Of a stretch of DNA of 37,640 bases, positions 23,983 through 33,960 are shown in pieces (the stretch's first letter is position 1; every line of letters starts with the position of its first letter). The position numbers and the translations under genes are program-made. The DNA lies in contig CAKZUV010000193.1 in NCBI GenBank assembly GCA_937921555.1, positions 1 through 37,640 of the forward strand, written 5' to 3'. Source of the DNA: an uncultured Saprospiraceae bacterium. GTDB taxonomy: Bacteria > Bacteroidota > Bacteroidia > Chitinophagales > Saprospiraceae. The notes beneath the pieces are model-generated. The model was given only the letters and a program-made list of their open reading frames with translations, had not been told where the DNA came from and did no database searches.

Positions 23983-26088
23983 ATGATGAAAGTCAGAAAA
24001 TTGCAATTCATAAGAAATATAGGAATCGCTGCACACATTGATGCCGGCAAAACCACGTTGACCGAAAGAATTTTATTCTTCACCGGAAAATCCCACCGTA
24101 TTGGTGAAACCCATCTTGGCAATAGTCAGATGGATACGATGAAACAGGAGATCGAAAAGGGAATTACCATTAGTTCGGCGGCTACGCAGGCCAGCTGGGA
24201 ATATCTGGGAAAACCCATAACGATGAACATCATCGATACACCAGGACACGTGGATTTTACCATCGAAGTAGAGCGTTGTTTACGGGTGCTCGACGGGGCC
24301 GTTGCCTTATTTGATGCGGTAGATGGCGTCGAATCTCAAACGGAAACCGTCTGGCAACAGGCACAGCGTTATGAAGTACCGGCTATCGGTTTTGTTAATA
24401 AAATGGACAAACCGGGAGCCGACTTCAGCAACGTAGTCCGCCACATACGGGAACGACTCGGAGCGAATGCGGTTGGTTTACAATTGCCCATTTTTACAGA
24501 CAACGAATTTGTCGGAGTCGTAGACTTGTTAACCAACGAAGCGCTTTACTGGTCCGAAGAAGGAGTCGTGGAAGTACGGGAAATCCCTGCGAATTTACTG
24601 GATACCGTTGCGGAAGCCCGTAATGAGATGATGGAGATGCTTGCTGAATTTGATGACCAATTATTAGCGGCTTATTTTGATCATCCCGAACAAGTTACGC
24701 AACAGTTACTGTCCACGGTAATCCGTCGTTTGGTGCTGTCACGAAAGATAGTCCCTGTTTTGATGGGCGCTGCGTATAAGAACAAGGGAATTCAACCTTT
24801 ACTCGACGCCGTAGCTGCTTATCTGCCTTCGCCGGCTGACCGGAAAGAAGTCACCGGAACCAATCCGGATACAGATGCGACAGAAACCAGAAAGGCCGAT
24901 CCGGAAGGACCCGTGTCTGCCCTGGTTTTTAAGATTGCGCTGGATGAGCAAAACCGAAAACTCTGCTTTTTCAGAGTTTATTCGGGTACTTTGAAAGCAG
25001 GTGATACAATTCTCAATACCCGAACCGGAAAGACGGAACGGATAGGCAGATTGTACCAGATGCACGCCAATAAGCGAACGGAAATCAGTGAGGTAATGGC
25101 TGGGGAAATTGCCGCCACGGTAGGTCTGAAAACCTTCCGCACGGGGGATACCCTTTCGGACGTTACCCATCCGGTGGAACTGGAAAATTTATTTATTCCA
25201 AAGCCGGTTATTAGCATGGCCATTGAGCCGAAGCGAAATGATCAGCTGGCTAAATTGGGTGAATTACTCGGACGCTTGCGGATGGAAGATCCCAGTTTTA
25301 CGGTCAAAGTAGATCACGAAACGGGACAGACGATCCTGCTGGGAATGGGTGAATTACATCTGGAGGTCATGCGCTCCCGGATTGAGAATGATTTCGGAAT
25401 TGAAATAACCACTGGTGCCCCTCAGGTGGCTTATCAGGAAGCGTTTACCGAAACGGTAAGACACCGCGAACGCCTGAAAAAGCAAGGGGGCGGACCTGGT
25501 TTATTTGCCGAAATCGAAGTAATTCTGGGACCCGCTGACGCCGAATTTCTGGAAAATATTCCGGAGGATGACACGACCGAAAAACTGCAATTTGTCAATC
25601 AGATTGTGGGAGGTAGTATTCCAAAAGAATTTATTCCTTCGGTAGAAGCAGGTTTTCGGAAGATGATGCAGCAAGGCCCCATCGCTGGTTATCCGGTGTC
25701 CAACCTAAAGGTGGTACTGGTGGATGGTAGTACCCACTCGAACGATTCGAAGCCGCTGGCTTTTGAGCTTTGTGCGATGGATGCCTTACGGGCAGCTACG
25801 GGTCAACTGAAGCCGGAATTACTGGAGCCCGTCATGCGGGTAGAAGTAAGTACGCCGGAAGAATACGTAGGTGCGGTTATCGGTGGCTTGAATCGCCGCC
25901 GGGCTGTGATACAGTTACAGGAAAAAGTAGCCAGTCGCGTACAGGTAGTTGCGACGGTACCTCTGGCAGAAATGTTTGGGTACGTCAATCAGCTGCGAGG
26001 GGTTAGCGCCGGAATGGCGAGTTATTCCATGAAAATGGAAGGCTACGCGCCGGCACCCGCGTCCGTCAAAGCGGCCGTGACGGGTTAG
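23983..26088 (+). CDS. Elongation factor G paralogue
   Basis: Translational GTPase of 701 residues with all EF-G domains. G1 is AHIDAGKTT (17-25), G3 is DTPGHVDF (85-92), G4 is NKMD (139-142). Domain II starts near 310, and domains IV-V run from about 480, with FVNQIVGGSIPKEFIPSVEA and VPLAEMFGYVNQLRG. It differs from housekeeping FusA: switch I reads SQMDTMKQEIEKGITISSAA instead of the usual [20 protein letters not shown] type, the domain IV segment is KKQGGGPGLFAEI, and the tip loop reads DGSTHSNDSKPLAF. It is not beside rpsL, rpsG or tuf. It is therefore more likely a second EF-G (special translation, recycling or stress) than the main fusA, though I cannot exclude the latter. A terminator follows. 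Confidence 0.85.
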   Translation: MMKVRKLQFIRNIGIAAHIDAGKTTLTERILFFTGKSHRIGETHLGNSQMDTMKQEIEKGITISSAATQASWEYLGKPITMNIIDTPGHVDFTIEVERCLRVLDGAVALFDAVDGVESQTETVWQQAQRYEVPAIGFVNKMDKPGADFSNVVRHIRERLGANAVGLQLPIFTDNEFVGVVDLLTNEALYWSEEGVVEVREIPANLLDTVAEARNEMMEMLAEFDDQLLAAYFDHPEQVTQQLLSTVIRRLVLSRKIVPVLMGAAYKNKGIQPLLDAVAAYLPSPADRKEVTGTNPDTDATETRKADPEGPVSALVFKIALDEQNRKLCFFRVYSGTLKAGDTILNTRTGKTERIGRLYQMHANKRTEISEVMAGEIAATVGLKTFRTGDTLSDVTHPVELENLFIPKPVISMAIEPKRNDQLAKLGELLGRLRMEDPSFTVKVDHETGQTILLGMGELHLEVMRSRIENDFGIEITTGAPQVAYQEAFTETVRHRERLKKQGGGPGLFAEIEVILGPADAEFLENIPEDDTTEKLQFVNQIVGGSIPKEFIPSVEAGFRKMMQQGPIAGYPVSNLKVVLVDGSTHSNDSKPLAFELCAMDALRAATGQLKPELLEPVMRVEVSTPEEYVGAVIGGLNRRRAVIQLQEKVASRVQVVATVPLAEMFGYVNQLRGVSAGMASYSMKMEGYAPAPASVKAAVTG

Positions 26089-26104
26089 ATTTGATGAAAT
26101 AGCG

Positions 26105-26147
26105 ACCCCGGATTTTGGATAACCCAGAATTCGGGGTTTCTTTTTTT
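26105..26147 (+). terminator. Rho-independent terminator of the EF-G paralogue
   Basis: ACCCCGGATT (26105-26114) pairs with AATTCGGGGT (26128-26137), with one G-T pair, and is followed by a T-rich tract, 17 bases after the stop codon. Confidence 0.88.
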
Positions 26148-26371
26148 GTAGTGAGTCCTGGATTCTCTGCTTTTGTCAATGGGTCTTTTCTTTAAATTTT
26201 CTTTAAATATTATACAATTTCATGAAATGATTGGAACAATAATTGCCATCTATTTTTAAAGGTAATCTCATGTTCTCCTGGTTTAGAATGTTTTTTTACC
26301 GCTTCGCTTTAAATTTACCTTCTATTAGGTTTTACCCTGAAAAGACTGGTTTGTTACTTAAGAATAGTCAG

Positions 26372-29300
26372 ATGAATAAAGCTTATAGCTCATTTTTACC
26401 GTTATTGATTCTGTCAATATTGGTATTTTTCAATTCTAATACCCATACTTTCAGGAGTGAAGTGGCGACTTCGACCCTTGCTGCAGATTTAAGTTTAACA
26501 AAGGCAGTATCCAACCCAGCTCCTCTTGCAGGACAAGATTTCACCTACACCTTACAGTACAGTTGTTCTGGGACAACAGACGATTGTAGTGGCACTTTTA
26601 TAACCGACCCCCTCCCATCTGAGGTAGAATTTGTTAGTGTTTCAGGATCAGCTCATACCATCAATGAGTCGTACGATCCGCTTACCCATACCGTTACATT
26701 TAATTTTATAGGGACCATGCCTGCCGGAACTACCGGTGAAGTACAAATTGAGGTTCGGTTTCCCAATGGTGAAACGGCAAATGGTACCGTGGCTACTAAC
26801 ACAGCAACGATTGACGCAACGAATGCTGTTGCGCAAAATAGTAATCCGGTTGCTGCTACTGCAGTTGCCAGCGATAATTCACAGGTAGAAAAAAGCCTTG
26901 AAGCAGGAACCGTATTAGACGAAAATACAGCCTATTTTGTTGAATTTTGTAATCCACAGCTTGGCGCTGCTACTTCTACTGGATCACTTACCGCAACTAA
27001 TATTACCATAATAGATACCTTACCGACAGGGACTAACTATGTTTACTCAGATGCTGGCGGGGTATATGATGCGTCAAGCCATACGGTAACCTGGACCAGA
27101 GATACCATCAAGCCAGATGAGTGTCGGTATTTTACCGTGGTTTTGGTATATCCCAGTGCTTCGTTTTCTCTTGGCCAGGTAGTTACCAATACGGCATCCT
27201 ATGCTTATACACCCATAGGAGAATCTGAGGTTAGTGGAGTAACATCAGTAAGTAGTACTGTTAATAACCCCACCCTAGACATAGGAACTGAAAAATCCGT
27301 TTCTCAGAATAGCTTTTATCCTGGTGCTTCGGGTACTTTTTATATGAATTGGTGGAATAACTCAAATGTCTCCCTTGATAGTTTTTATCTGGAAGATAGC
27401 ATTCCTGCCGGAATAGAAATTACAGATATTGGACTTGGTGCTCATTATTATAATATTCCAGCAAATATTGATTTGTATATTAAATATCAAACTAATTTAA
27501 ACACTACCTGGACGACTACCCCCGGATCGCCCCACATTAACTGGGCGGGAGAAAATGGGTTACAAGAGGATGTATCCACGTTTGGATTAGCAGCCGGAGA
27601 ATATATTACTTTAATCAGATGGGAGTTTGGTCCTGATGCAATGCCAATATCATCAGGAGGATATTATGATGTAGAGTTGGATTTCAATGTTATGATGAAC
27701 GCCACTGATGGGACTTATACCAATTGTTATACGGCGGGTTATCAAGGGGGAAGTATTAATACTTCGGGTTCAAATAATTGTGTTGATTATAACATATTAC
27801 CGACGGTAAGTGGTGCGAATTTAAATCCAGTTAAATCCAGACTCGGTGGAGTTTTAAGTCCTGGTGATACAGAAACATTTAACCTGGCAGTTCGGAATGA
27901 ATGGGGAGCAGGCGATTCTCTTGAGAATCCAGTAGTATATGACTTATTACCAGAGGGACTTACTTATCAGGCTGGAAGCTGGTTTTTACCGCCCTGGGGT
28001 AATACATCGGGTTATCCAGCTCCGGTTTTTACCTATACAGCAGATTATAATGGAACAGGGAGAGAACTTTTAAAATGGGAATGGACAGGTGGGAATGGGA
28101 TAAAAATTCCTCCTGGCGACAGGGTTGTTGTTAGTTTTAACACGACTATTCCAAACGTTGTTTCTAGTGGTACCCCTTCGTTTTATAATAGATTTTGGGT
28201 TGATGCAAATAATATCGGTGCTTGTTCAGCCCTGGATGAACCGGATATTTATGATTTGGATGGAGATGGAGACCTTACGGAAACTTTTTGTGGTGATGAA
28301 AGAGCAGTTGATATTATAGAATTAGTTTCTTTAGAATCTGAAAAATTAGTGAAAGGACAGTTAGATTCTACCTGGACAAAATACCCAAACATAGGAAGTA
28401 CATTGCCCGGCGGAATTGCTGATTATCAATTGATCGTACGCAATAAAGGAACGGTTGATATGACGGATATTATTGTGATTGATCTATTACCTGCACCAGA
28501 TGATAGCAGTGTGGTTACCTTGGTTAACCGGGATTCTCGGTGGCGGCCTAATCTGGTAGGAGAAGTTGTCGCTCCTGCTGGCGTAACTGTTTATTACAGT
28601 ACTGAAAATAATCCATGTAGAAGTACAGAAGGAATTGTTTCCAGTGGCCCGGTTGGCTGTGATATACCTAACTGGACAACTACCCTTCCTACTGATATTA
28701 CCTCTGTCCAATCCTTGAAATTTGATTTTGGAACTACTATTTTAGAACCAGGTGATTCGATTTTTTTAGAATGGCCAATGAGAGCGCCTGTAGGTGTTTT
28801 AAATTCGATTGGAGCAGTTCCCGATTCTATTGCCTGGAATTCATTTGGATATATTACAAGTCGTGCAGACAATGGAACGACCTTGCCGCCCGGAGAACCA
28901 ATTAAGGTTGGGATGGAAGTTAACGAGCAAATCCCTGGAGTTTACGGAGATTTTGTCTGGAATGATACGAATGAAAATGGGATACAAGATGGTGGTGAAT
29001 CTGGAATTGATAATATTAGAGTGGACCTTTATAAAGATAATGGAGATGGCATTCAGAATATCCTGCAGGATACCTTTGTTAATTTTACCGTAACCGCCGA
29101 TGGAGGGTATTATTTATTTCCTTTCTTACCAACAGGAGACTACTATGCTGTTTTTTACAATTCAGAAAATTATCAAATAACAACCGCCAACCAGGGAGGA
29201 GATACGACGATTGATTCTGACGGACTACCGGTAATAAATAATGATTCTATTGTTGCAAAAATGCCGATTACAAACATAGGTGAATTTGAATTAGACTATT

Positions 29301-31150
29301 CCTGGGATCTTGGATTAATCGGCCCTGGCTCCGCTGCCTCCTTAGGAGGATATGCCTGGACGGATATTAGTCAGGATGGTATTCAAAATGAGCCAGAAAG
29401 TGCTGGACTAAATAATGTTGTTATAAATCTTTATGATAATTCGGCACCAGGAGTTGTATACGCAACAACGACTACTCAATCTGATCTTGAAGGAAATCCG
29501 GGATATTACTTTTTCAATAACGTGCCAGCGGGAGATTATTATCTTGGAAGTGTTTTGCCTGATATTTCATATAGTTATACCACGCAAGGGCCTTCGGTAC
29601 CTAATGATCCAAATGATTCTGATTTTGGTAATAATAATGCAACGGGTGTATTTAATTTATCAAATGGTGATTTTGAGAATAATTGGGATGTTGGATTTAT
29701 TTATGATCCCTGTGTCATTGGGACAGATAGTGATGGAGATGGAATCATTGACTTATGTGATCTGGATGATGATAATGATGGGATTCCCGATGCAGATGAA
29801 TGTCTATCAATTGAATTAGGTAATGTATTAAGTTTTGAATCTGCTAATAACTACACTGGAAACCCACCAGGACCTGGATCTCCTGTAAACTACCTTACAG
29901 GAGTTGACGGAATATCCCTTTATAAATATGGTAATAATGATGCGACTGAATTAAATTTTGTAGGTTGGAACCGCCCTGGTGACAGATCAGTTGATTGGAC
30001 AGAAGGACAATATATTTTAAGCAGTAATGACAGGGCTCATGCAGAAACACCTGCAATGATTCTCCCAAGTCCTGCCGGAGGAGGCTTTGGTATTTTTTCG
30101 ACAAATGAAGAGGCTATAAGTCAGGATATTCCAGTTGAGATTGGAAAAGAGTATGCGGTAGAACTTTGGTTGGGAATACTGCCTAATTATCATGATAATA
30201 ACAAAGATGTTGACGAAACTCCAGGTATTGACTCCGATGCTGGTCAGCTGAATATATACGGGGGGAATATAGAAATAGGTACCATTGCCGGAGGTGCTGT
30301 ACCTGCAGGATATACAAGTACCGGAACTCAAATCGATCCTTCTGGTAATCCGTCTACTGTGTATCCTTATTATTCGTATGATATTTTAACTGACTTTCCT
30401 GTCACTTACACAAGTGCAGATTTTCCTTCTAACCTGCCAGCCTATGATCCCAGTGAAGTATATACGACTTACCCAACACTCGACCCTCATTGGTTTCAAA
30501 TAAGAATAGAATTTGTTGCGACGGCAACAACAGCAACAATACAACTTAAAGCAGATAATGGAAATTGGAGTGTTTTTACCGTTGATGAAGTCAGGTTAAT
30601 ATATGATATGGAAGGTTGCGATATTGATAATGATGGAATAGAAAATCACCTGGATTTAGATTCAGATAATGATGGAATATTAGATCTGGTAGAAGCAGGA
30701 CACGGTGCAACGGATGCTAACAATGACGGCGTCATTGACGGAACTCCAGGTTTATTTGGTGCAAACGGATTATTTGATGGACTGGAAACAACACCTGATA
30801 GCGACATCCTTAATTATAGCATAGCGGATAGTGAAACAGCACCTGATGGAATCTACGATCCGTATGAAACAGACTCAGATGGTGACGGCTGCTTCGATAC
30901 AGAGGAAGAAGGGATTACCGATCCTGATGCGGATGGAATCGCTGGAACAGGTGTCCCTACAGTGGATACCAGTGGATTAATTACTACCATCACCTATACC
31001 TCACCTATCAACAATACTTGGCAAAACCCCTTGATTGGGCCTTGTCTGTCAGAAATTTGTGGTGATGGAATTGATAATGATGGTGATGGATTTATAGATA
31101 CGTTCGACTCTGAGTGTTGTGGTGCCCAGGCTCCCGTTTTATCTAAATAA
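26372..31150 (+). CDS. Giant secreted surface protein (DUF11, SdrD-B, thrombospondin-3)
   Basis: A 1592-residue secreted adhesin-like protein. A signal peptide follows the ATG at 26372 ([20 protein letters not shown]); the frame is open from TTG 26243 and ATG 26270, which would add up to 43 residues. In order: about five DUF11-type beta modules (about 35-850, e.g. [37 protein letters not shown]), two SdrD-B-like modules (near 855 and 990, [20 protein letters not shown] and [20 protein letters not shown]), Asp-rich thrombospondin-3 calcium repeats (near 1118, 1414 and 1490), an intervening 260-residue jelly-roll-like domain, and a final [20 protein letters not shown]. No type IX secretion C-terminal domain follows, and the stop lies 6 bp from the convergent dctP stop, so the 3' end is probably lost. 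It is clearly more AT-rich than its neighbours. Confidence 0.85.
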   Translation: MNKAYSSFLPLLILSILVFFNSNTHTFRSEVATSTLAADLSLTKAVSNPAPLAGQDFTYTLQYSCSGTTDDCSGTFITDPLPSEVEFVSVSGSAHTINESYDPLTHTVTFNFIGTMPAGTTGEVQIEVRFPNGETANGTVATNTATIDATNAVAQNSNPVAATAVASDNSQVEKSLEAGTVLDENTAYFVEFCNPQLGAATSTGSLTATNITIIDTLPTGTNYVYSDAGGVYDASSHTVTWTRDTIKPDECRYFTVVLVYPSASFSLGQVVTNTASYAYTPIGESEVSGVTSVSSTVNNPTLDIGTEKSVSQNSFYPGASGTFYMNWWNNSNVSLDSFYLEDSIPAGIEITDIGLGAHYYNIPANIDLYIKYQTNLNTTWTTTPGSPHINWAGENGLQEDVSTFGLAAGEYITLIRWEFGPDAMPISSGGYYDVELDFNVMMNATDGTYTNCYTAGYQGGSINTSGSNNCVDYNILPTVSGANLNPVKSRLGGVLSPGDTETFNLAVRNEWGAGDSLENPVVYDLLPEGLTYQAGSWFLPPWGNTSGYPAPVFTYTADYNGTGRELLKWEWTGGNGIKIPPGDRVVVSFNTTIPNVVSSGTPSFYNRFWVDANNIGACSALDEPDIYDLDGDGDLTETFCGDERAVDIIELVSLESEKLVKGQLDSTWTKYPNIGSTLPGGIADYQLIVRNKGTVDMTDIIVIDLLPAPDDSSVVTLVNRDSRWRPNLVGEVVAPAGVTVYYSTENNPCRSTEGIVSSGPVGCDIPNWTTTLPTDITSVQSLKFDFGTTILEPGDSIFLEWPMRAPVGVLNSIGAVPDSIAWNSFGYITSRADNGTTLPPGEPIKVGMEVNEQIPGVYGDFVWNDTNENGIQDGGESGIDNIRVDLYKDNGDGIQNILQDTFVNFTVTADGGYYLFPFLPTGDYYAVFYNSENYQITTANQGGDTTIDSDGLPVINNDSIVAKMPITNIGEFELDYSWDLGLIGPGSAASLGGYAWTDISQDGIQNEPESAGLNNVVINLYDNSAPGVVYATTTTQSDLEGNPGYYFFNNVPAGDYYLGSVLPDISYSYTTQGPSVPNDPNDSDFGNNNATGVFNLSNGDFENNWDVGFIYDPCVIGTDSDGDGIIDLCDLDDDNDGIPDADECLSIELGNVLSFESANNYTGNPPGPGSPVNYLTGVDGISLYKYGNNDATELNFVGWNRPGDRSVDWTEGQYILSSNDRAHAETPAMILPSPAGGGFGIFSTNEEAISQDIPVEIGKEYAVELWLGILPNYHDNNKDVDETPGIDSDAGQLNIYGGNIEIGTIAGGAVPAGYTSTGTQIDPSGNPSTVYPYYSYDILTDFPVTYTSADFPSNLPAYDPSEVYTTYPTLDPHWFQIRIEFVATATTATIQLKADNGNWSVFTVDEVRLIYDMEGCDIDNDGIENHLDLDSDNDGILDLVEAGHGATDANNDGVIDGTPGLFGANGLFDGLETTPDSDILNYSIADSETAPDGIYDPYETDSDGDGCFDTEEEGITDPDADGIAGTGVPTVDTSGLITTITYTSPINNTWQNPLIGPCLSEICGDGIDNDGDGFIDTFDSECCGAQAPVLSK

Positions 31151-31156
31151 AGTCTA

Positions 31157-32284
31157 CTATATCTGTAAATCATTATAATATACTTTCTCCGATAATTTAC
31201 TCCAGCTCGCAGCCTGCTGTCTGAATTTTTGATAAGCATCGAATACCTTCCGGCTGAACGCATCCTGACTGGCCAGTTCTTCGGTAATCTCTTCGGTATA
31301 AGTTCTTAATTGATCTAAAATCTCCGGATTGAATTTTCGGATATCTACCTTTTCTTCGTTGATTAGTTTATCCAGATAAATACCGTTTTTAGCCTCAAAT
31401 TCAGAAAGCGTCCATAAGTTCATACGGGCTGCAGCCGTCCGTACGATGGCTTGCAAATCGGCTGGTAATTCCTCCATTTTATTTTTATTAATAATAATTT
31501 CCAGCGCAGTTCCCGCTTCGTGCCAGCCGGGAGAATAGTAATATTTAGCGATTTGATAAAATCCCATTTTATAATCATGATAAGGACCAATCCATTCCGT
31601 GGCGTCAATCGTTCCTTTTTCGAGACCCGTGTATAATTCGCTTCCTGCCATCAAAACGGGAGATCCTCCTGCTCGTTTCAACACCTTTCCACCCAGTCCC
31701 GGCATCCGCATTTTCAAACCTTTAAAATCCCCGAGCGTATTAATCTCCCGGTTAAACCAGCCACCCATCTGCACGCCGGTATTACCACCCAGCATCGGTA
31801 CGAGTCCATAATCCGCGTAGAGCGATTCCCACAATTGCAGACCACCACCATTGTCAATCCAGGCGTTGAGTTGCTGCGCGTTCATACCAAAAGGAACCGA
31901 GGCAAAAAACTGTGCGGAAGGAATTTTTCCCGCCCAGTAATAAGCGGCTCCCGAACCCATATCGGCGGCTCCGGTACGCACTGCATCAAAAACTTCAAGC
32001 GGAGGAACCAGTTCTCCACCTCCAAAAACCTTAATATCCAATCTCCCGCCGGACATCTCCCGGACCCAGTTGGCAAAATAGGTACAACCTTCTCCCAGGA
32101 CCGGAAAATTAGGAGGCCACGTGGTGACCAGTTTCCACTGAAATTTTTTATCTGTAATAATATTTGGACCGGAGGCCGTATTTTGCGCGATATTAGTGGG
32201 TCCGCAACCACGGATTAAAAAGGGAAGCGAAATCGTTCCGAGGGCTGCCCCCTTCAGAAAGTTTTTTCTGGTTAACTTAGCCAT
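31157..32284 (-). CDS. dctP: TRAP transporter substrate-binding protein, DctP family
   Basis: Periplasmic solute receptor of 375 residues delivering substrate to the TRAP permease, probably dctQM at 21-23 kb. The N-terminus MAKLTRKNFLKGAALGTISL is a near-Tat signal (RK instead of RR), ending LIRGC with Cys27 as a possible lipidation site. The mature part shows DctP landmarks: WKLVTTWPPNFPVLGEGCTY, GGELVPPLEVFDAVRTGAAD, ALGMK-like LKMRMPGLGGKVLKRAGGSP, ELYTGLEKGTIDATEWIGPY and a C-terminal helical region. The conserved Arg that binds a substrate carboxylate probably lies in LKMRMPG. The start at 32284 was chosen over ATG 32341 because the latter would prefix the Tat motif and run into the divergent gene. 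Only 18 bp separate it from the divergent MoxR start. Confidence 0.9.
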   Translation of the reverse strand: MAKLTRKNFLKGAALGTISLPFLIRGCGPTNIAQNTASGPNIITDKKFQWKLVTTWPPNFPVLGEGCTYFANWVREMSGGRLDIKVFGGGELVPPLEVFDAVRTGAADMGSGAAYYWAGKIPSAQFFASVPFGMNAQQLNAWIDNGGGLQLWESLYADYGLVPMLGGNTGVQMGGWFNREINTLGDFKGLKMRMPGLGGKVLKRAGGSPVLMAGSELYTGLEKGTIDATEWIGPYHDYKMGFYQIAKYYYSPGWHEAGTALEIIINKNKMEELPADLQAIVRTAAARMNLWTLSEFEAKNGIYLDKLINEEKVDIRKFNPEILDQLRTYTEEITEELASQDAFSRKVFDAYQKFRQQAASWSKLSEKVYYNDLQI

Positions 32285-32302
32285 AATTTTAAAATATATT
32301 TT

Positions 32303-33400
32303 ATGCCTAAAAATAAGAAAAATACCGCGCTCCGTCCGCACGCTGAAGATGCGTACGCCGCAGAACTGAAAGCGCTTGCCAAAAATGATGATCGTTTTCG
32401 ACCGACCAACTGGAATTTGTCTCCCTGGGCGGTGATCACGTATCTGATGGGCGGAACGCTGGACGATGGAACGGTCATCGAACCCAAATACTACGGCAAC
32501 CGACGTATCATGGAAGTGGCCGTAGCAACGTTAGCTACTGATCGTGCGCTTATGCTGATCGGTATTCCCGGTACGGCAAAAACCTGGGTGAGTGAACATC
32601 TGGCTGCTGCGATCAGTGGAGATTCAAAATTACTGGTGCAGGGAACGGCGGGACTGACTGAGGAAGCCATGCGATACGGCTGGAATTATGCCCGCTTGAT
32701 TGCGGAGGGTCCATCCGAAAAGGCACTGGTAGCGAGTCCCATTATGACGGCAATGGAAAACGGAAAAATTGCCCGGATTGAAGAACTGACGCGGATTCCG
32801 TCGGAAGTGCAGGATACGTTGATTACTATTCTTTCTGAAAAAATATTACCCGTTCCGGAGATCGGAATGGAAGTGCAGGGCAATCGTGGCTTTAATGTAA
32901 TTGCTACGGCCAATGACCGGGATAAAGGCGTGAATGAATTGTCGAGTGCCTTGCGTCGTCGTTTTAATACGGTGGTCATGCCGCTGCCAGCAACCCTGGA
33001 AGAGGAAGTAAAGATCGTAAAAACCCGGGTACACCAAATTGCCGACCGGCTGGAATTACCGGCCTCGGCCGCTCCGGTTAAAGAGATTCAAAGACTGGTT
33101 ACCATCTTCCGGGAACTGCGTTCCGGCAAAACGGAAGATGGTCGTACGAAAATAAAATCTCCGACCAGCACCCTGAGCACCGCAGAAGCTATTTCGGTCA
33201 TTAATTCCGGTCAGTCGCTCGCCGCTCATTTTGGTGATGGAGATTTAAAAGCCGCAGATTTGGCCGCAGGCATCACGGGAGCGATTGTAAAAGATCCGGT
33301 CCAGGATCAGGTGGTTTGGCAGGAATATCTGGAAACAGTGGTTAAGGACCGGAAAGATTGGAAGGATTTGTACCGGGCGTTTATGGACATAAACGAGTAA
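32303..33400 (+). CDS. MoxR-type AAA+ ATPase
   Basis: AAA+ ATPase of 365 residues in the MoxR/YehL-like group, chaperone-type ATPases that normally work with a von Willebrand A protein. Walker A is GIPGTAKT (87-94). The Walker B position reads KIARIEELTRIPSEVQDTLI (155-174), with Glu160-Glu161 where most AAA+ proteins have Asp-Glu. Sensor 1 is NVIATAND (198-205) and the arginine-finger region is SALRRRFN (215-222). The N-terminal 80 residues (FRPTNWNLSPWAVITYLMGG) are typical of this subgroup. Such genes usually sit in an operon with VWA and helical partner genes, but here none follows: a palindromic element and then an OmpA gene come next. The start lies 18 bp from the divergent dctP start. 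Confidence 0.87.
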   Translation: MPKNKKNTALRPHAEDAYAAELKALAKNDDRFRPTNWNLSPWAVITYLMGGTLDDGTVIEPKYYGNRRIMEVAVATLATDRALMLIGIPGTAKTWVSEHLAAAISGDSKLLVQGTAGLTEEAMRYGWNYARLIAEGPSEKALVASPIMTAMENGKIARIEELTRIPSEVQDTLITILSEKILPVPEIGMEVQGNRGFNVIATANDRDKGVNELSSALRRRFNTVVMPLPATLEEEVKIVKTRVHQIADRLELPASAAPVKEIQRLVTIFRELRSGKTEDGRTKIKSPTSTLSTAEAISVINSGQSLAAHFGDGDLKAADLAAGITGAIVKDPVQDQVVWQEYLETVVKDRKDWKDLYRAFMDINE

Positions 33401-33706
33401 TGCGAATCAAGGGCTAAATCATTCATAATGTTGCTCAATTGCAGGAGAACTAACACGCTGTTAGAAAATAATGAATATCGAATATCGACTAATGAAGATT
33501 GAATTTTCCTGTGACGGGAAAACTTTTATTCACCATAAATATCATGATTTATCACGTATAGGTTTCTTTCAAAATAAGAAATCTGTTTTACGATAAAGGG
33601 GTTTCAATCAATATTCATGATTGGATATTCACGATTCAATATTCTAAGACAAAATTGAATAAGAAGATTACGCTACATGATTTACTTTTTAGCTCTTGAT
33701 TCGCAT
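33400..33706. repeat. About 307-bp palindromic element
   Basis: The ends ATGCGAATCAAGGGCT (33400-33415) and AGCTCTTGATTCGCAT (33691-33706) are inverted with one mismatch. Inner arms also pair: TTAGAAAATAATGAATATCG near 33461-33480 with CGATTCAATATTCTAA near 33632, and further to about 33502/33605. No protein is encoded. It begins on the last base of the MoxR stop codon. The remaining gap to 33960 holds a promoter and a CCTCCCCTGAGACTCCCTCC-rich leader. Confidence 0.7.
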
Positions 33707-33825
33707 GAGTAACTAACGTCTATTTAACCGATTAACATTTTTATAAAAAAATCAAAATACAAGAAGTGAAAAAATGAGTTGGCGCTTCTTATGTTACTGA
33801 TCCCTTATCCGATGTTCAATCCTCC

Positions 33826-33856
33826 TTGCTATTCGTCAGCATAATATTTATATTTG
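33826..33856 (+). promoter_or_regulatory. Promoter of the PD40-OmpA gene
   Basis: TTG (33826-33828) and TATATTTG (33849-33856) are 20 bases apart and match the Bacteroidota pattern. This gives a leader of about 100 bases, with an unusual C-rich stretch at 33890-33922. Confidence 0.5.
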
Positions 33857-33960
33857 TTTTTAACGAATATTTACAATGAAATTTTAATCCTCCCCTGAGA
33901 CTCCCTCCGCTCGGTCCCCCGGTTTATTACCATTTTTTATTTTAACCAAGACCGTACAAG

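Noticed and set aside
32303-33400. MoxR ATPase as part of a defence island
   Set aside because: No other defence-related gene (nuclease, methylase, helicase, reverse transcriptase) is in the window, and the neighbours are transport and envelope genes.
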